Source of the DNA: Lasioglossum baleicum
Taxonomy: Eukaryota > Arthropoda > Insecta > Hymenoptera > Halictidae
DNA length: 64,000 nt
Direction: 5' to 3'
NCBI RefSeq assembly: GCF_051020765.1
Contig: NW_027469114.1
Location: 961,903-1,025,902, forward strand
The number at the start of each line of letters is the position of its first letter. Positions within the stretch are counted from its first letter, which is position 1. A program made the translations under genes and the position numbers. Shown here one piece after another: positions 1-15,800 of this stretch. The notes beneath the pieces were generated by a model that worked only from the letters and a program-made list of their open reading frames with translations, was not told where the DNA came from and ran no database searches.

Positions 1-3000
1 GTACAGTGCGTTTATTCCCGGAATACCTGGTTTGACTCTCGGAATCCAAGCATAGGTGATAGCTATTGACTTACCCGTTCGACTGCCAAAGAAGAAGGTA
101 ACGTTCTCGATCAGTTTGACAATCGATCTTCTAGCTCATACAGAAAATTATGGTGCTCGTCACTAACATGAATACCAGTTTCTTTCTGTAATCACGAAGT
201 TATACTCTCGATACAGCGGATTATTTTTTCGGAAGGGTAGGGTCATCGGTGAAACGTTTGGCTTCATAGCAATAGGTAACGTCATACAACTGTTTGGCGG
301 TAAGCATTAATATTTAAACCGTGAACTAAGGTGTCTGTTGCCAATTCTGTCCTGCAGATTTACTCTAGTATTACCTGGATTGACACTCGGAATCTCAGGA
401 TATGTGATTCTTCTGACTTCCCCGTTCGAATCCAAAAGGAGATGGTCCCGTTCCCCAATTGTTTGACTTTGGTTTTCAATTTCATACATGAAATTAAGGT
501 GCCCGACACAGAAACGTATACTAATGTGCTTTACTGAACTCGAAGATGTTCTTTCGATACTGCGAGTTTGGTTCTCGTAAGGTTCCGGTATCGGTTAATG
601 TTTTCCTCTGTGCCAATATGTATCGCCGTACAACGGCATGACTCGGTTCATTCATATTGATTTTGTGAATTAAAGAGTATAATTCCAATACTGTTGAGCG
701 GATTGACTCCCCAAATACCCAGTTTAACTCTCGGAATGCCAGGATACGTGAAGCTATTGACTTATCCGTTCGAATCACAAATGGGGTGGTAACGTTCTCG
801 AACTGCTTGACGAACGATCTTCTAATTCACAGATGAAATTAAGAAGCCCGTCACTTAAATGTTTAGTAATTTGCTTCTCCGAACACGAAGACATACTTTC
901 GATACAGAGGGTTAGCTTTAAGGAAGGCAAAGCCTTCGTTAAAAAGATTGACTCTGCACAAATACGTATCGTTCATCCACGGTATGGCTCTCTACTTTAT
1001 TATTCAGAGCGTGAATGAAGGTGTCTATTGCCACTTCTGTTCAGCGGATTTACTCCTGGTATGCCAGGCTTGACTCTCGAAATCATAAGTATAGGTGATG
1101 ATATAGACTCATCTGATCGACTCTCGAAGAATCTGGTATCGTTCTCGAACTGCTAGGCACTACATCTTCATATAGATACATGAAATTAAGGTGCCCATCT
1201 GTTAAAATATCTACTATTTCTGTCCTGTGAACCCATAGCAAGACAATTGTTACTGCAGCTAGCGTTCTCGGAATGTAAGGTATAGGTTAAAAAGAAAGAC
1301 TTTATACCAATATGTTATATTCTCGACGGTTTGACTTTCAACCTTAACATTCATGCCGTGAATTACGGTACCTATTGCCAATATTGTTCAGCGCGTTTAG
1401 GCCTAGAATACGTGGCCTGACTCTCACAGTCACAGGTTGGGGACGCTATTGACATAGGATGTGGGCCTTTCAATGAAGGCGGAATCGTTCTGCAATGGTT
1501 GGACTCCCTATTTTGCTATTCATACATGAATCAAAGCTGTGCGTCTGCCAAAAAGTATACCAATTTGTTTCTGCGGGCACTAAACGTGATACTCGATACC
1601 GCGTGTTCGGTTCTAGGAAGGTAAGCTATTCGGTAAATTGTATGACCTTACAAAAATTGATTATGATCTCCACCGGATTGACTCTGTACTATATTACTCA
1701 TACCGACAATCATGGTGTCTTCTGAGAATAATGTTCAGCGGAATTAACGCTGGAATTCCAGCCTTGACACTCGGTATCACAGCATAGGTGGTGCTATTGA
1801 CTTATCCGTTCGAATCCCATAGATTGTGGTAACGTTCTCAAAGGGTTTGACGCTCTATTTTAATATTCAAACCGTCAATGAATGTGTCTCTTACCAATAC
1901 TGTTCAGCGAACTTACTCTCGGATTTCCCGGGTTGGCTCTCGGAATGACGGTATTCCATTGGCTTAGCCGTTCGTCTCTCACAGAAGGACGTAACGTTCT
2001 CGAACGATTTGACAACCGACCTTTTTTATCAAACATGAAATTAAGGTTCCCGTCACTAATGTGTAACCTAATTTTCTGCTCTGAACACGATGTTATACTC
2101 TCGATTCAAAGGATTATCTTTTCGGTAGGTAAGGCATTCTGTATGCGGCAGGAGTTTATTCAAACTGTAATCGTTCTCAAACGGTTTGATGACCTTCATT
2201 TCATATTCAAACCGTGAAATATGGTGTCTACAGCCAATACCCTTCTGCGCATTTACTCCACGAATACATGGTCTGACTCTCGCAATCACAGGATAGGTAA
2301 CGATTGAATCAGCAGTTCTACTTTCAAAGAGGCTGGTAACGTTCCTGAACGGTTCGACCCTCAAACTTCTCAGTCATACATGAAATTATGGTGCGTATCA
2401 CTATAATGTCTAATAACGTATTTCTCAAACCACGAAGTTATACTCTCGATACTGCAGGTTATGTTCTCGGAATGAAAGGTCTTCGGTATAAGGTTTGTCT
2501 CTATACGAATAGGTAACGTTCTATATCGGTTTGATGGTCTGCCTTAATATTGAGACCTTGAACTATGGTTGCTTTTGCCAATAATGTACGGGGCATTTAG
2601 TGCCGGAGTACCACATTTGACTCTCGGAATCATAGGATACGTGATACTATTGACATAAATGCTCGGCTCACAAGGAAGGTGATAACGATCTCGAGCGGTT
2701 TATCCATCGTCCATCTAATTCGAACATGAAGGTAAGGTGCCCGTCACTAAAATCTTTTCCAGTTCGTACCTCTGAACACGGTGTTATACTCGCGATACAC
2801 CCGGGGGGAGTTTTTCGAAGGGTAAGGCGTTCTGTATGCAGCTTAACGCAACACGAGTAGATAATGTTCTACGTCGGCTTGACGGCCTGCTTTAGTATTG
2901 AAACCGTGAATTGAGGTGTCTGCTGCCAGTACTGGGCACGGCAATTGCTCACAGAATACCTGGTTTTACTCTCGGAAAGCAGGATGGGTGAAGCTATTGA

Positions 3001-6000
3001 TATAGCTGTGCGACTCAACAAAACAGTGGACACGTTCTTGAACGGTTTGACTCTCAATCTTGCTATTCATGCATGAAATTATGTTGTCCGTCTGCTAAAG
3101 CTTCCTTTAATTTACTTCTGTGAACACTAGGCAAGGCACTTCGTACAGCGGATTAGGTTCCCTTAAGGTAACGTATTCGGTAATAAGAATGCCTTTATAA
3201 GAAGTGGTAATGTTCCCCGACGGTTTGACACTATACATTAGTATTCATACCGCGAATTAAGGTGTCAATTGCAAATACTCTTCAATGGATTTACTCAGGT
3301 ATTACCAGGTTTGACTTTCGGAATCACAGGATAGGTGCAGCTACTGACGTAGCCGTTCAACGAAGGTGGTAACGTTCTGGAATGGTTTGACACTCGATCT
3401 TCCATTTCATTCGTGAAATTAAGGTGCTCGACACTAAAATGTATACTCATTTGTTCCTCTGAGCGCCATCATATACTCTCAATACAGCGCGTTATGCATT
3501 CGAAAGGTAAGGCCATCAGAGAGATGCTTGACTTTATACCAATAGGCAATAGTCTCAAGCGGTGTGATGCTCTACTTTACTATTCAAACCGTGAATTTGG
3601 TTGCGTATTGGCAATACTGTTCAGCGTATTTACTTCAGGAATACCTGGTTCGACTGTTCGAATCGCTGGATAGGTGAAGCCATTGACTTATCCGTTTGAC
3701 TCTGAATGAGCGTGGTAACGGTCTCAAAAGGTTTGTTCATTGATATTCTAATTCATCCATGAAGTTAATGGGCCCGTCACTGAAATGAAGAGTAATTTGA
3801 TTCTCTGAACTCGTAGTTATATTCTCGATACGGCGGGGTGGCTTCGCCGAATGTTAGGCCATCAGTAAGGTGTTTGACTTTATACCAATTGCCTATGCTT
3901 TGAAACGGTTAGGCGGCATGCTCTTACATACAAACCGTGAATTATGGCGTCCATCGAGAATACTATTCAGCGGATTTGCACCAGGAGTATCTGGTTTTGG
4001 TCTTCGAATCGCAGGATAGCTGAAGATATTGCCACACGTGTGCTATTCCCTAAGAAGTTGGTAACGTCCTGGATCGGTTTGCCTCGCGATCCTCTCGTTC
4101 ATACATGAAATTAATGGTCCCGACACTAATATGAATCCTAATTTGTTTTACTGAACACGAAGGAACACACTCCCTGCTGACAGTTATGTTCTCGGAAGGT
4201 ATGGTAATCTGTTAAAAAAATGTCTTTATACCTACCTGTTATGTTCACCGACGGTTTTACTCTCGAAATTAATATACATGCGGTGAGTTAATGCCTCTAT
4301 CGCCAATGATGCTGAGCGGATTTACTCCTGGATGACCATGATTCAAGCTTGGAATCACAACTATGTGTGAACCTGTTAACTCAGACGTTCGAGTCTATAA
4401 GACTGTGATAACGATCTCGAATTGTTTTGCACTCGATCTCCTTATTCATACATGAAATTGAGGAGTCCATCACTAAAATGTATATGAATTTGTTCCTCTC
4501 AACCCGTTGATATACTCCCGACTCAGCGTGTTAAGCATTCGGTGTGTATGGCCATCGGTAAAGCATTTGACTTTATACCAATTGGTATCGATCTAAAAAT
4601 TATTGACGCTGCACTTTAGCATTCAAACCGTGCATTAAGGTGTCTACTGGCAACCTTACTAATCGGATTCACTCCCGGAATACCACGTTAGACCCTCGGA
4701 ATCAAAGGACAGGTGAAGCTATTGACTTAGCCGTTCGACACTCAAACACGAAAATAACGTTCCCGAACTGTTTGACACTCGATCTTCTATTTCACACTTG
4801 AAATTAATGTGTTCGTCGCTAAATCATATACCAATTGGTGCCACTGAACTCAATATAATACTCTCGGTACAACGCGTTATATTTCGGAGGGTGGGGTCAT
4901 CGGTTAAACGTTTACTATGTAGCAACCGTAAACGTTCTACCACGGTTTGACTGTCTGCTTCATTATTCAAGCCTTGAATTAAGGCGCCAATTGCAAATAC
5001 TGTTCAGCGGATATACACCAGGAATACCTGATTTGACTTTCCGAATCGCAGAATATGTGATCCTATTGCTACGGCTGTGGGATGCTCAAAGAAGATGGTA
5101 ACGTTCTTGAATACTTTGACTCTCGTTGTTGACACTTATACACAAAAATGTGGTGACCGCCCGAGAAAATATCTAGTAATTTTATTCCGTGGACAATAAT
5201 CAAGACACTCGCTACAGCATGTCAGGTTCTCGGGAGGTAGGGTATTCGGTAAATGGAGTAATTTAATGAGATTTGTTAATGTTAGCCGAAGGTTTGACTC
5301 GCTGTTTTAATATTCATACAGTGAATTAAGGTGACTAGTGCCAATAGTGTTCAGTGCACTAACTCCAGGAATACCTGGCCTACCTCTAGGAATCACAGGA
5401 TGGGAGAAGCTATTGACTTCGCCGTTCGTTTAACAGAGATGGTGGGATCATTCTCGAAAAGTGTGACTCTCCATTATTCTATTCGTAGGTAGAAATAAGG
5501 ATTGCGTCTGCTGAAATTACTACAAATTTGTTACCGTGACCACTAAGAGTGTCACTCACTGCAGCAGGATTAGGTTCTAGGATGGTTATGTATTCGGTTG
5601 AAGGAATGTATCTATACCAATTTGTAATCTTCTCCGATGGACTGACCTTCTACTTTAATATCCAAACCGTGAAATAAGGCGTTCATTGCAAATAGTGTAC
5701 AGGGGAATGACTCCCGGAATACTTTGGTTGGCTATCGGAATAGTAGGATAAGAGAAGCAGTTTACATGGCCGTTCGATTCTCAAATAAGGTGGGATCGGT
5801 CTCGAACGGCTTGACTGGCGTCTATTTTTATTCCTACATGAATATAAGTCGTCCGTATGCTAAAATGACTGCTAATTTGTTTCCGTACACACTAAGCAAC
5901 GCATTCGCTGCAGCGAGCTATGATACTGGAGGGTATAGTAATTGGTAAAACTTTTGACTTTATACCAGCTGGTAATACTCTCAAACGGAATTACGCTGTA

Positions 6001-6819
6001 CTTCAATATTCAATCCCTGAATTAAGGTGTCTATTGTCAATAATGTACAGTGGATATGTACACACAGTGGAAAATGTACGATAATTCGTCCCACTGAACA
6101 CCATGTTATACTCTCGATAGAGCGATTTTGGGTCTTCGAACGGTAAGGTTTTCAGTAATACATATGACTTTATACCAATTGGTATCACTCTCAGACGGTT
6201 TGACGATACACTTTAATATTTAAATCGAGAATTGCGGTGTCTATTGCCAATACTGATCAGCAGATTTACTCGCGGAATACCTCATTTGGCTATCGGAATC
6301 ACAGGATAAGTGAAGCTGTTGACATAGCCATTAGATTCTGAATGTAGGTGGTACGTACTGGAACATTTTGACACTCGTTCTGCGAATTCACACATGAAAC
6401 TGAGGGTGCCGTCTCTAAGATATATAATAATTTGCTTCCATGGACACGATGGTATACTCTCGATACGACTGGATAGATTTTCGCAAGGTAAGGCTTTCGG
6501 TAAAAAGTTTTAATGTATAGGAATAAGCGTTCTGCAATGGCTATCTCTGTTCCTTAATTTTTATATTGTGAAAAAGCGTGTCGAATTCCAATACTGTTCT
6601 GCTGGATATGTCGCGGAATACCTGGTCTCCCTCTATGAATCGCAGGATAGGTGAAGCTATAGGCGTATCTGAGCGACCCACAAAGAAGTTGGGTACATTC
6701 TAGAACGGTTTGACCCTCGTTCTTCTAAGTCATCCGTGAAATTAAAGCGCCTATCGCTAAAATGTATACTAATTTGTTTCCTTGAACACGACAATGTACC
6801 CACGATGCAGCATTTTAGT
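1..6819 (+). repeat. 346-bp satellite array, forward block 1
   Basis: About 20 head-to-tail, highly diverged monomers of about 346 bp. Landmarks recur once per monomer: a GTGAATTAAGGTGTC-like motif (near 321, 1012, 1349), CGGAATCACAGGATAGGTGA, and two copies of a GTAACGTTCTCNAACGG-like motif. Neighbouring copies differ at very many positions and carry small indels, so this is an old array that is not being homogenised. About 160 bp is missing from one monomer near 6050, where the text jumps from the second half-repeat into the middle of the next first half. No gene is visible. The short open frames are chance frames in repeat DNA, because the monomer length is not divisible by three. Confidence 0.95.
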
Positions 6820-6830
6820 TCACGGTATGA
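6810..6830. other. Satellite orientation switch (forward to reverse)
   Basis: Left of about 6819 the text follows the forward consensus for the first half-repeat (GATGCAGCATTTTAG). To the right it follows the reverse complement of the second half-repeat (CACGGTATGAATATTAAT). Only a few bases such as TTC are compatible with both orientations, so the join looks like an inversion breakpoint with little or no microhomology. Confidence 0.85.
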
Positions 6831-9800
6831 ATATTAATCTACAGATCCATGCCGTTTTAGAACGATACTCATTGCTACAGAGTCAAACATTTCTGAGAAG
6901 GCCTTACTTTCCAGTAGCTAATCCGCTGTATCGAGAATATATCTACGTGTTCAGAAGTACAAACTAGTATACATTTAAGTGACGTGCACCTTAATTTCAT
7001 GCATTAATGATAAGACCGAGGGTCAAACCCCTCGAGAACCTTACCACCTTACGTGAGAGACGAACAGCTAAGTCAATAGCTTCATCCATTCACGTTTTGA
7101 ATAGTAAAGTGGGGCGTCAAACTTTTTAAGAGCATTGCCAATTGGTATAATGTCAATCACATTACGGGTGGTCTCACCTTCGCAGAAGCAAACTCGCCGT
7201 TTCGAGAGTATAACCTCGTGTTCATAGAAAGAAATTGGTATTCATTTTAGAAACGGGCACCTTATCTTCCTGCATGAATCGAGGGCCGTACCGATCGAGA
7301 ACGTTACCACCTTCTGTGAGTGGCGGACGGCTATGTCTATTGCGTCACCGGTTTTGTGATTTCTAGAGTCAAATCAGGTAATCCGGGAGTAAGTCCTCTG
7401 AACATTATTGGTGAATGACACGTTAACTCACGGTATGAATATTAATATAAGGTGTCAAACGGACGGAGAATAATACCAATTGGTATAGAGTCATTCTTTT
7501 CACCGAATACATTACAATCCCTAGGACCTAATCCGCTGTAGCGGTTGTAATACTTCTCCATCATGAAAACAAATTAGTAGACACCATAGCAGAGGCACAC
7601 CTTATTTTGATAAATGGATTAGATGATCTAGGAACCGCTCGAGAAAGTTACCACTCTCATTGAGACATGAACGGCTCTGTCAAAAGCTTGACCTATTTCA
7701 AGATTGGAATGGTCAAACAATGATTTCCGAGAGTAAATCCGTTGAGCTGTTTTAAAAAGGACACCTTCATTCACGGCATGAATATTAAAGTAATGAGTCA
7801 AACTGTCGGAGAAAATTAGCTATTCGTATAAAGTCATTCTGTTTTACGAATACGTTATATCAAGAGAATTTGACCCGCTGTAGCCAGTGCCTAACTTATT
7901 GTTCACGGAAACAAATTAGAAGACATTAGAGCCGTAGCAATCTTTATTTTGAAATATGAATTAGGAGATCGAGTGTCAAATCTTTCGAGATCGTTACAAC
8001 ATTATTTGGTAGTCGAACGGCTGAGTGAATAGCTTCACATATCCTGTGACTACGAAAGTAAGACCAGATATTCCGGGTGTATATGCACTGAACATAATTG
8101 GCAGTAGACACCTGAATTCCCGGATTGAATATTGAAGCAGGCCGTCAATCCGTTATACAACATTACATATAGGTGTAGGGACAAACTTCTTACAGAATGC
8201 GTTACACTCCGAAAAATTAACCCGCCGTATCGACAGAATAACATGGTATTCAGAGGGACGAAATAGTATGCATTTTAGTGACGGACACTTTAATTTCTTG
8301 TATGAATTAGAAGGTCGAGGGTCAAACAATTCGAGAACGTTAGCAACCTCTTTAACATTACATCGGCTATGCCAATAGCTTCACATATCCAGTGATTCGG
8401 GGTGTCAACCTAGGTATTCTTGGCGTAAATCCGCTGAACAGTGTTGCCAATAGATACCTTAATTCGCGGAGTGAATGTTAAAGTAGAGCATCTAGGCGAA
8501 TTAGATTGTTGCCAATTTGTATAATGTCAAAAGTATTATCGAATATCTTACCGTCCGAGAAGCTAACCCGCCGTTTCGAGAGTATAACTTCGTGTCCAGA
8601 GAATGAAATTAGTCATGATGTCTGAGACGGGCGCGTTCATATCATGTATGAAATAGAAGCTCGATGGTGAATCCCTTCGAGATCGATACCGCCTTATTTA
8701 AGAGTCGAACATGTACGCCAATAGCTCCATCTAACCTGTGATTCCGAAAGTAAAACCTGGAAATCAGGGAGTTAATCCGCTGTTCAGATAGGGAGTCAAA
8801 CCATGTTAGAACATTGCCAGATGGTATAAAGTCAATAATTTTATTGGATTCTTTACCTCCACGAACCTAACCCGCTGTAGCTAGTGTCTTGCTTAGTGTA
8901 CACGGAAACAAATTAGCAGACATTTTAGCTGACGGAAATTGTAATATCATGTATCAATAGAAAGATTCAGGGTCAAATAGTACGTGATCGTTACCACCGT
9001 TATCGAGGGCCGAACAGCGAAGTCAATACATTCACCATTCCAGTGATTCGGAGAGTCAAACCAGGCGTTGCTGCAGTAAATCCGCTGAACAGTATTGCCA
9101 ATAGACACCTTAATTCACGGTTTGCAAATTAAAATATTGTATCAAACCGTTTGAGATCGTAACCTCTCTCTTCGAGAGTCCAACTTATAAGTCAGTAGCA
9201 TCACCGATCCTGTGAGGCCGAGAGTCAAACCAGATAATCCCAGGGTAAATCCGATGAAGGGCGTTGGCAATAGATATCATAATTAGCGGAGTGAATATGT
9301 AAATAGAGCGTCAAGGCGATTTGGATGGTTGCCAAATTGAATAAAGTCAAACGTTTTACCGAATACCTTACCGTCCGTGAAGCTATCCCGCCGTATCGAG
9401 AGTACAGCTACGTGTTTAGAGAAACACATTAGCATACAACTTAGTGCCGGCCCATTAAATGTTTACAGAAACCAATAAGTGTACATTCTAGTGGCGGGCA
9501 CCTTAATACCATGCATGAATTAGAAGATCGAGTGTCAAACCTCTCGAGAACGTTACCACACTCTCAGAGAAGAGAGATGCAGACGAACGGAGATGTCAAT
9601 ATATCCACCTTTCCTGCGATTCCGAGAGTCAAGCCACGTATACCGGGAGTAAATGCGCTAAACAGTATATGCAATAGACACGTTAATTCACGGTTTGAAT
9701 TTTAAACCAGACCGTCAAATCGGTGTAGATCGGTACCAATTGCTGTAAACTCAAACGCTGTACCGAAGACATTATCCCCGAAAAACTATCCGTCGGTATC

Positions 9801-12800
9801 GAGAGTTCATAACTTCATAACTTCATGTTCAGAGTAAGAAGTTAGTCTCCATATCAGTGACGGGCTGCTTGACTTCATGTATGAATTAGAAAATCGATGG
9901 CCTACACTTTCGATATCATTACCACACTCTCTGAGGGACGGATGGATAAGTCAATAGCTGTACGTTTTCTGTGATTCCGAAACACAGTCCAGGTATTCCG
10001 GGAGTTAGTTCGCTGAACAGTATTTTCAATAGACATATTAATTCACGGTTTGAATATTAAGGCAGACCGTGAAGCTGTTGTAAATGGTTACATATTTGTA
10101 TAGAATCAAAGTCTTTATCGACAGCCCTACCTTCAGAGAAGCTAACCCGTCGTATCGAGAGTTCTACTTCGTGTTCAGAAGATCAAATTAGTAAATATTT
10201 TAGTTACGTGGTCTAAATTTTATTAAAACCCAGAATAGAGGGGACACACCGTTTGAGATAGTTACCACATTCTTTAAGACTCGAACGTATAAGTCATTAA
10301 CTCCATACATCCTGTAATTCCAAAAGAAAAACGAGATATTTCGGAAGTAGTTGCGCTGTACCGTATTGGCAATAGATACCTTAGTTCGCGGATTGGATAT
10401 TATAATAGAGCGCCACACCGTGTGAGATCGTTACAAATTTCATTCATATAATGTCCAACGTCCTTTCCGACAGCCTTACCCGCCGAGAAGCGGACCCAAC
10501 GTATGGAGCGTAGAACGTAGTATTTAGGCAAACACATTAGTACTCAATTTAGCGACAGCGCCATAACTTCATGCACGAGTCAGAAGATTGAAATTTATAC
10601 CGTTCGACATCGTTACCACCTTCATGGAGGGTCGCATAGCTATGTCAATAGCTTCACCTACCCTATGATTCCGAGAGTCAGACAAGTCGTTAGTGGTGTA
10701 AATTCGCAGAATTATAAGGGCAAATGACACCATAATTCTCGGTTTGAATATTAAAGAAGACCGTCATACCGTTATAGAGCGTTACCTAATAGTATAAGAT
10801 TTTACGTTTTACAGAAGATCTAACCTTCCGAGGCGCTAACCCTCTGTATCCGGGGTACTACTTCGTGTTCAGAGAAACAAATTAGTGCACATTTTGGTGA
10901 CTTGAATTTGAAGTTCGACGGAAAACCGTGCGACAACGTTACCACCTTCATTGAGAGTCGCACATTTTAGTCAACAGCCTCACCTACCCTGTGAATCCGA
11001 GAGTCAAACCAGGTATTCCTGGAACAAATCCCCTGTACAGCATAGACATTAGACACCCTAATTCACGGAATAAATTTTAATGTACAAAGTGTACTGTTGT
11101 AGAACGATACTTATTAGTATGCATTTAAAAAATATACCGGATACCATTCCCTCCGAGATCCTAACCCGCCGTAGGTAGTGTCTTGCTTAGTGTTCACGGA
11201 AAGGAATTAATGGACACTTTAGCACACGGACACCTTATTTTGGATATGATTATTTCTATCCTTATGAATGGATAGAACGAGTTTCAGACAGTCCGACAAT
11301 GCCCCACCTTCTTTGAGAACCGAACTTCTAAGCCAATGGCTGCACTCTTCCTGTTATTCCGAGGGACATGCGTTGTACACTATTTTCAGTGGACACCTTA
11401 ATTCGCGCTTTGAATATTAAAACATAGCGCCACACCGTTTGAGAACGATACCAATCGCTATAATGTCAAACGTTTTACCGAAGACCATACCGTCCGCGAA
11501 CCTCACCCCCTTCATCGAGAGTATATTATCATATTTATAGAAAGAAATTAGTCCTCCTCTTTGTGACTGGCACCATAATTTCATGTATGAATAAGGAGGT
11601 CGAGAGTCAAACCGCTCGAGAACGTGGGCACTTTCTGCGAGGACGAAGCGCTTATCCAATATCTTCACCAATCCGTTTATTCCGAGAGTCACGCCAGGTA
11701 TTCCAGGAGTAAATCCGCTGTACAGTTTTGCAATATACTCATTAAATCGCGGTTTGCATATTACAGTAGATCGTCGAACGGTTTATGAGCGATACCAATA
11801 GCTGTAATGTCAAACGTCTTATTGATGACCTCACACACCGAAACCCTAATCCGAAGTATCGGTAGCATAACATCGTATCCACAGGAACAAATTACTATAC
11901 ATTTTAGTGATGGACACGATAATTTCATGTAGTAATTAGAAGATCGACGGTCAAACCGTTCCTGATTTTTACCACATTCTTAGAGAGCGGCACAGCTAAG
12001 TCAATACCTTCATATATCGTCTGACTGCGAAAGTCATGCAACATATTCCCGGCGTAAATCAGCTGAAGAGTATTTGCTATGGACACCATAATTCACAGTT
12101 CGAATATTAATGCAGGACGTCTAATCGTCGGTGATCATTACCAATTTGAGTAAAGTCATTCTCCTTACCGAATACTTTACCTTCCGAGAAGCTGACCCGC
12201 TGGATCGAGAGCAATTCACCGTGTTCAGGTAGCAATTTAGGAAGCACTTTTGTGACAGGCACCATAATTTCATGTATGAATTGGAAGATCGAAAGTCAAA
12301 CCGTTAGAGAACACTGTCCCCTTTTTTTCAGAGACGCACAACTGAGTCGATAGCTTCACGTATCCTGTGATTCAAAGAGTCGACCCAGGTATTCCTGGAG
12401 TTAATCCTCTGAACAGTGTTGGCAAATACACTTTAGTTCGACGGTCGAATATTAATATAGAGCCAAAAACCGTAGTAGAACGTTACCTATTCGTATAGAG
12501 TCAAACATAATCCCGAAGTCCTTGCCTTCCGAGAAGCACAAGCCGCTGTATGGAGTGCCATGCTTATTATACACGGAAACAAACTAGCAGACATTTCAGC
12601 AGACGGGCACTTTATTTCCATTTATGAATTGCAAGGTTGGGGGTCACACCGTTGAGGGCGGTAACCACCTTCTTTGAGAGCCGTACGTCTGAGTCAGTAG
12701 CTCCACCTATCCTGTGATTCCGAGAGATATGCCATGTATTCCGAGGGTAAACCCGCTGAATAGTATTGGCAATAGACACATTAATTCAGGGTATGATTGT

Positions 12801-15800
12801 TCAAGCGGACCGTCAATCCGTTGAACAACGTTACCAACTGGTATAAAGTCAAACGCATCACCGAAGACCTTACGTACCGAACACCTAGCCCTCTGTATCG
12901 AGAGTATAGCCGAGTGTTCATAGGAACGAATAGCATACATTTTAGTGACGGTCGCCTTAATTAAACGTATATAAGAGATGATCTAATGACAAACCGTTTG
13001 AGAATGTTACCACCTTCTTCGAAGGACGAACGACTGTCCATAGCTTCACCTATCTTATGATTCCGAGAGTCAAACCAAGTATATCAGGACACATGTGCTG
13101 TACCGCATTGGCAATAAACACCTTAATACACGGTATAAGATATAAAGTACATGTTCACACCAGTGTTGACCCTTACATATTCGCATGTGTTCAGACCATT
13201 TACCGACGGCCTTACCATTCCGAGTACCTTTCCCGCAGTTTCAAGTGTGTATCGTCGTGGTCACAGAAACAAATATGTAAACATTATAGTGACGGTCACC
13301 ATAATTTCATGTATGAGGTCGAAGATCGAGGGTTAAACCCTTTCGAGACCGTTACCACACTCTCGGTGGTTCGAACGTCTACGTAAAGAGCTTCACCCAT
13401 TCAGCGATACCGAGAGTCAAATCAGGTAATCCGTCAGTAAGTCCGCTGCAGCTTATTGGCAACTGACATCTTAATTCGCGGTATGAATACTAATATGGAA
13501 AGTCATGGCAACAGAGAACATTACCATCCAGCATAATGTCATTCCATTTACCGAATACCATACCATCCGAGAACCTACCTCGCTGTATCTAGTGTCCAGC
13601 TTTACGTCCCGGAAACAAAATGGAAGGCATTTTAGCGAACGAACACCACATGTTTGTGAATAATTAGCATCACCGAGCGTCGAAGCGTTGGAGAGCGTTA
13701 CCACCTTCATTGAGAGACGACCGACTAAGTCAATAGCTTCACCTGTCCTGTGATTCCGAGAGTCAACCCTGGTATTTCAGGATTAAATCCGTCGACGAGT
13801 ATAGGCAATGGACACTTTAATTCACTGTATGGATATCAAAGTAGAGAGTCTATCTGCTTGAGAATGCTACTTAATGGAATAACGTAATACACTTCAATGT
13901 ATGCCTTACCGTTCTAGAATAAAACCTGCAGTGTCGACGGTATAGCTTCGTGGTCATAGAGTCCAATTAGTAAACATTTTAGTGGCGGGATCGATAGTTT
14001 AATCTATGAGTTAGAAGATCGGGAGTCATATCGTTCGAGAACGTTACCAGCTTCTTCGGGAGTCGAACAGCGGCGTCAATCAATTCACCTATATTCGTGA
14101 TTCGAGAGTCAAGCCTGGAATTCCAGGAGGATCTTCCATAAACAGAATTGGCAATAGACACCTTAGTTCACGGTTTGCATACCAAAGTTGGAGCGTGAAA
14201 CCGTTTGAGACGGTTAGAAGATGGTATAAAGTAATTCTTTTCACAGATTACCTTAACTTGCGACAACATAACTGGCAGAAGGGAGTGTGGTTCTTCGTAT
14301 TCAGTGAAACAAATTAGTATACATATTAGTGTCGGGAAGCTTGATTTCATGTATGCACTGAGAGGATCGCGAGGCAAACCGTTCCAGACCGTAACCATCT
14401 TCTTAGAAAATCGCACAAGTATGACAATAGCCTCACCTATCCTGTCAATCCGAGTGCAATACCAGGTATCTCAAAAGTACATCCGCTGAGAACTATTAGC
14501 AATGGATACCTTAATTCACAGGTTGTATATCAAAGTGGAGCGTCGTGCCGTTTGAGAGCGTTACCAATTGGAACATCGTCATACACCTTACCGGATACTT
14601 TACTCTTCCGAGAACATAAGCTGCAGTATTGAGAGAATAGTTTCGTGATCAGAGAAGCAAAGAAGTATACATTTTCGTGACAAGTACCTTAATTTTACTT
14701 ATGAATTAGAAGATCGAGGTTTAATTGAGTGGATAACGGTACCACCTTCTTGGAGAGTCGCATAGATAAAGCAATACCTTGACGTATCATGTGATTCCGA
14801 GAGTCACACCACTCATTCCGGGAGTAAATCGGCTGTACCGTATTGGCGTTATACATCGAAATTCACGGATTGAATATTAATGTAGATCGTCAAAGCGATC
14901 CAGAGCGATATCAACTTCTATAAAGTCAAACGTTTTATCTATGTCTTTACCTCCCGGGAACACAACCGGCATCATCGAGAGTATAAGTTCCTGTTCGCAG
15001 GATGTAATTTGTATTCATTTCAGCGACGGGGCCCTTAAGTTCATGTATGAATCAGAAGATAGATGGCCAGAACTTTCGAGAACGTTTACTCCCTCTTTGA
15101 GGGTCGAACAGATAAGTCAATAGCTCCACATATCCTGAGATTCCGATGGCCTGGCCTGGTATTGCAGGAGTAAATACGTTGTACAGTATTCATAATAGAC
15201 ACCCTATTTCACGGTACACATACTATAGTGCAGATCCAATCCGTTGTTGAACGATACTTATTAGTATAGAGTCACTCCTTTTACCGACGGCGTTACCTTC
15301 CGAGAATGTAATACGCTGCATCGGGACAATAATTTCGAGTCCAAGAAACAAATTAGTATACATTTTAGTGACGTGCGCATTAATTTCAAGTTCGAATTAG
15401 AGAAGCGTGCGTCAAACCGTTCGCAACGGTACCACCTTCTTGGTGAACGGAAATACTAGATCAATAGCTACACCTTTCCAGTTACACCGACAGCCAGTCC
15501 AGGTACTCCCAGAGGAAATCCGCTAAACCGACTTGGCAATAGACACCATAGTTCGCGGTTTTAACACCAAGGAAGTGCATCAAACCATTTGAAAGCGTTA
15601 CCAATTAGCATAAAGTCAAAAGTTTATTGAATGGCTTACCTTTATCGAACCCCACCTGCTTCATCGAGAGAATACATTCGTGTTCGGGAAATGAATTCGA
15701 AAAAGAATTAGTATACATTTCAGTGACGGGTCCCTTAACGTCATGTAGGAATTAGAAGACGGAGACTACATCAGTTCGAGACCGTTACCACCTTCATCGA

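Noticed and set aside
9806..9828. Local doubling of ATAACTTC in one reverse monomer.
   Set aside because: It is real, but an ordinary slippage event in old satellite with no further consequence.
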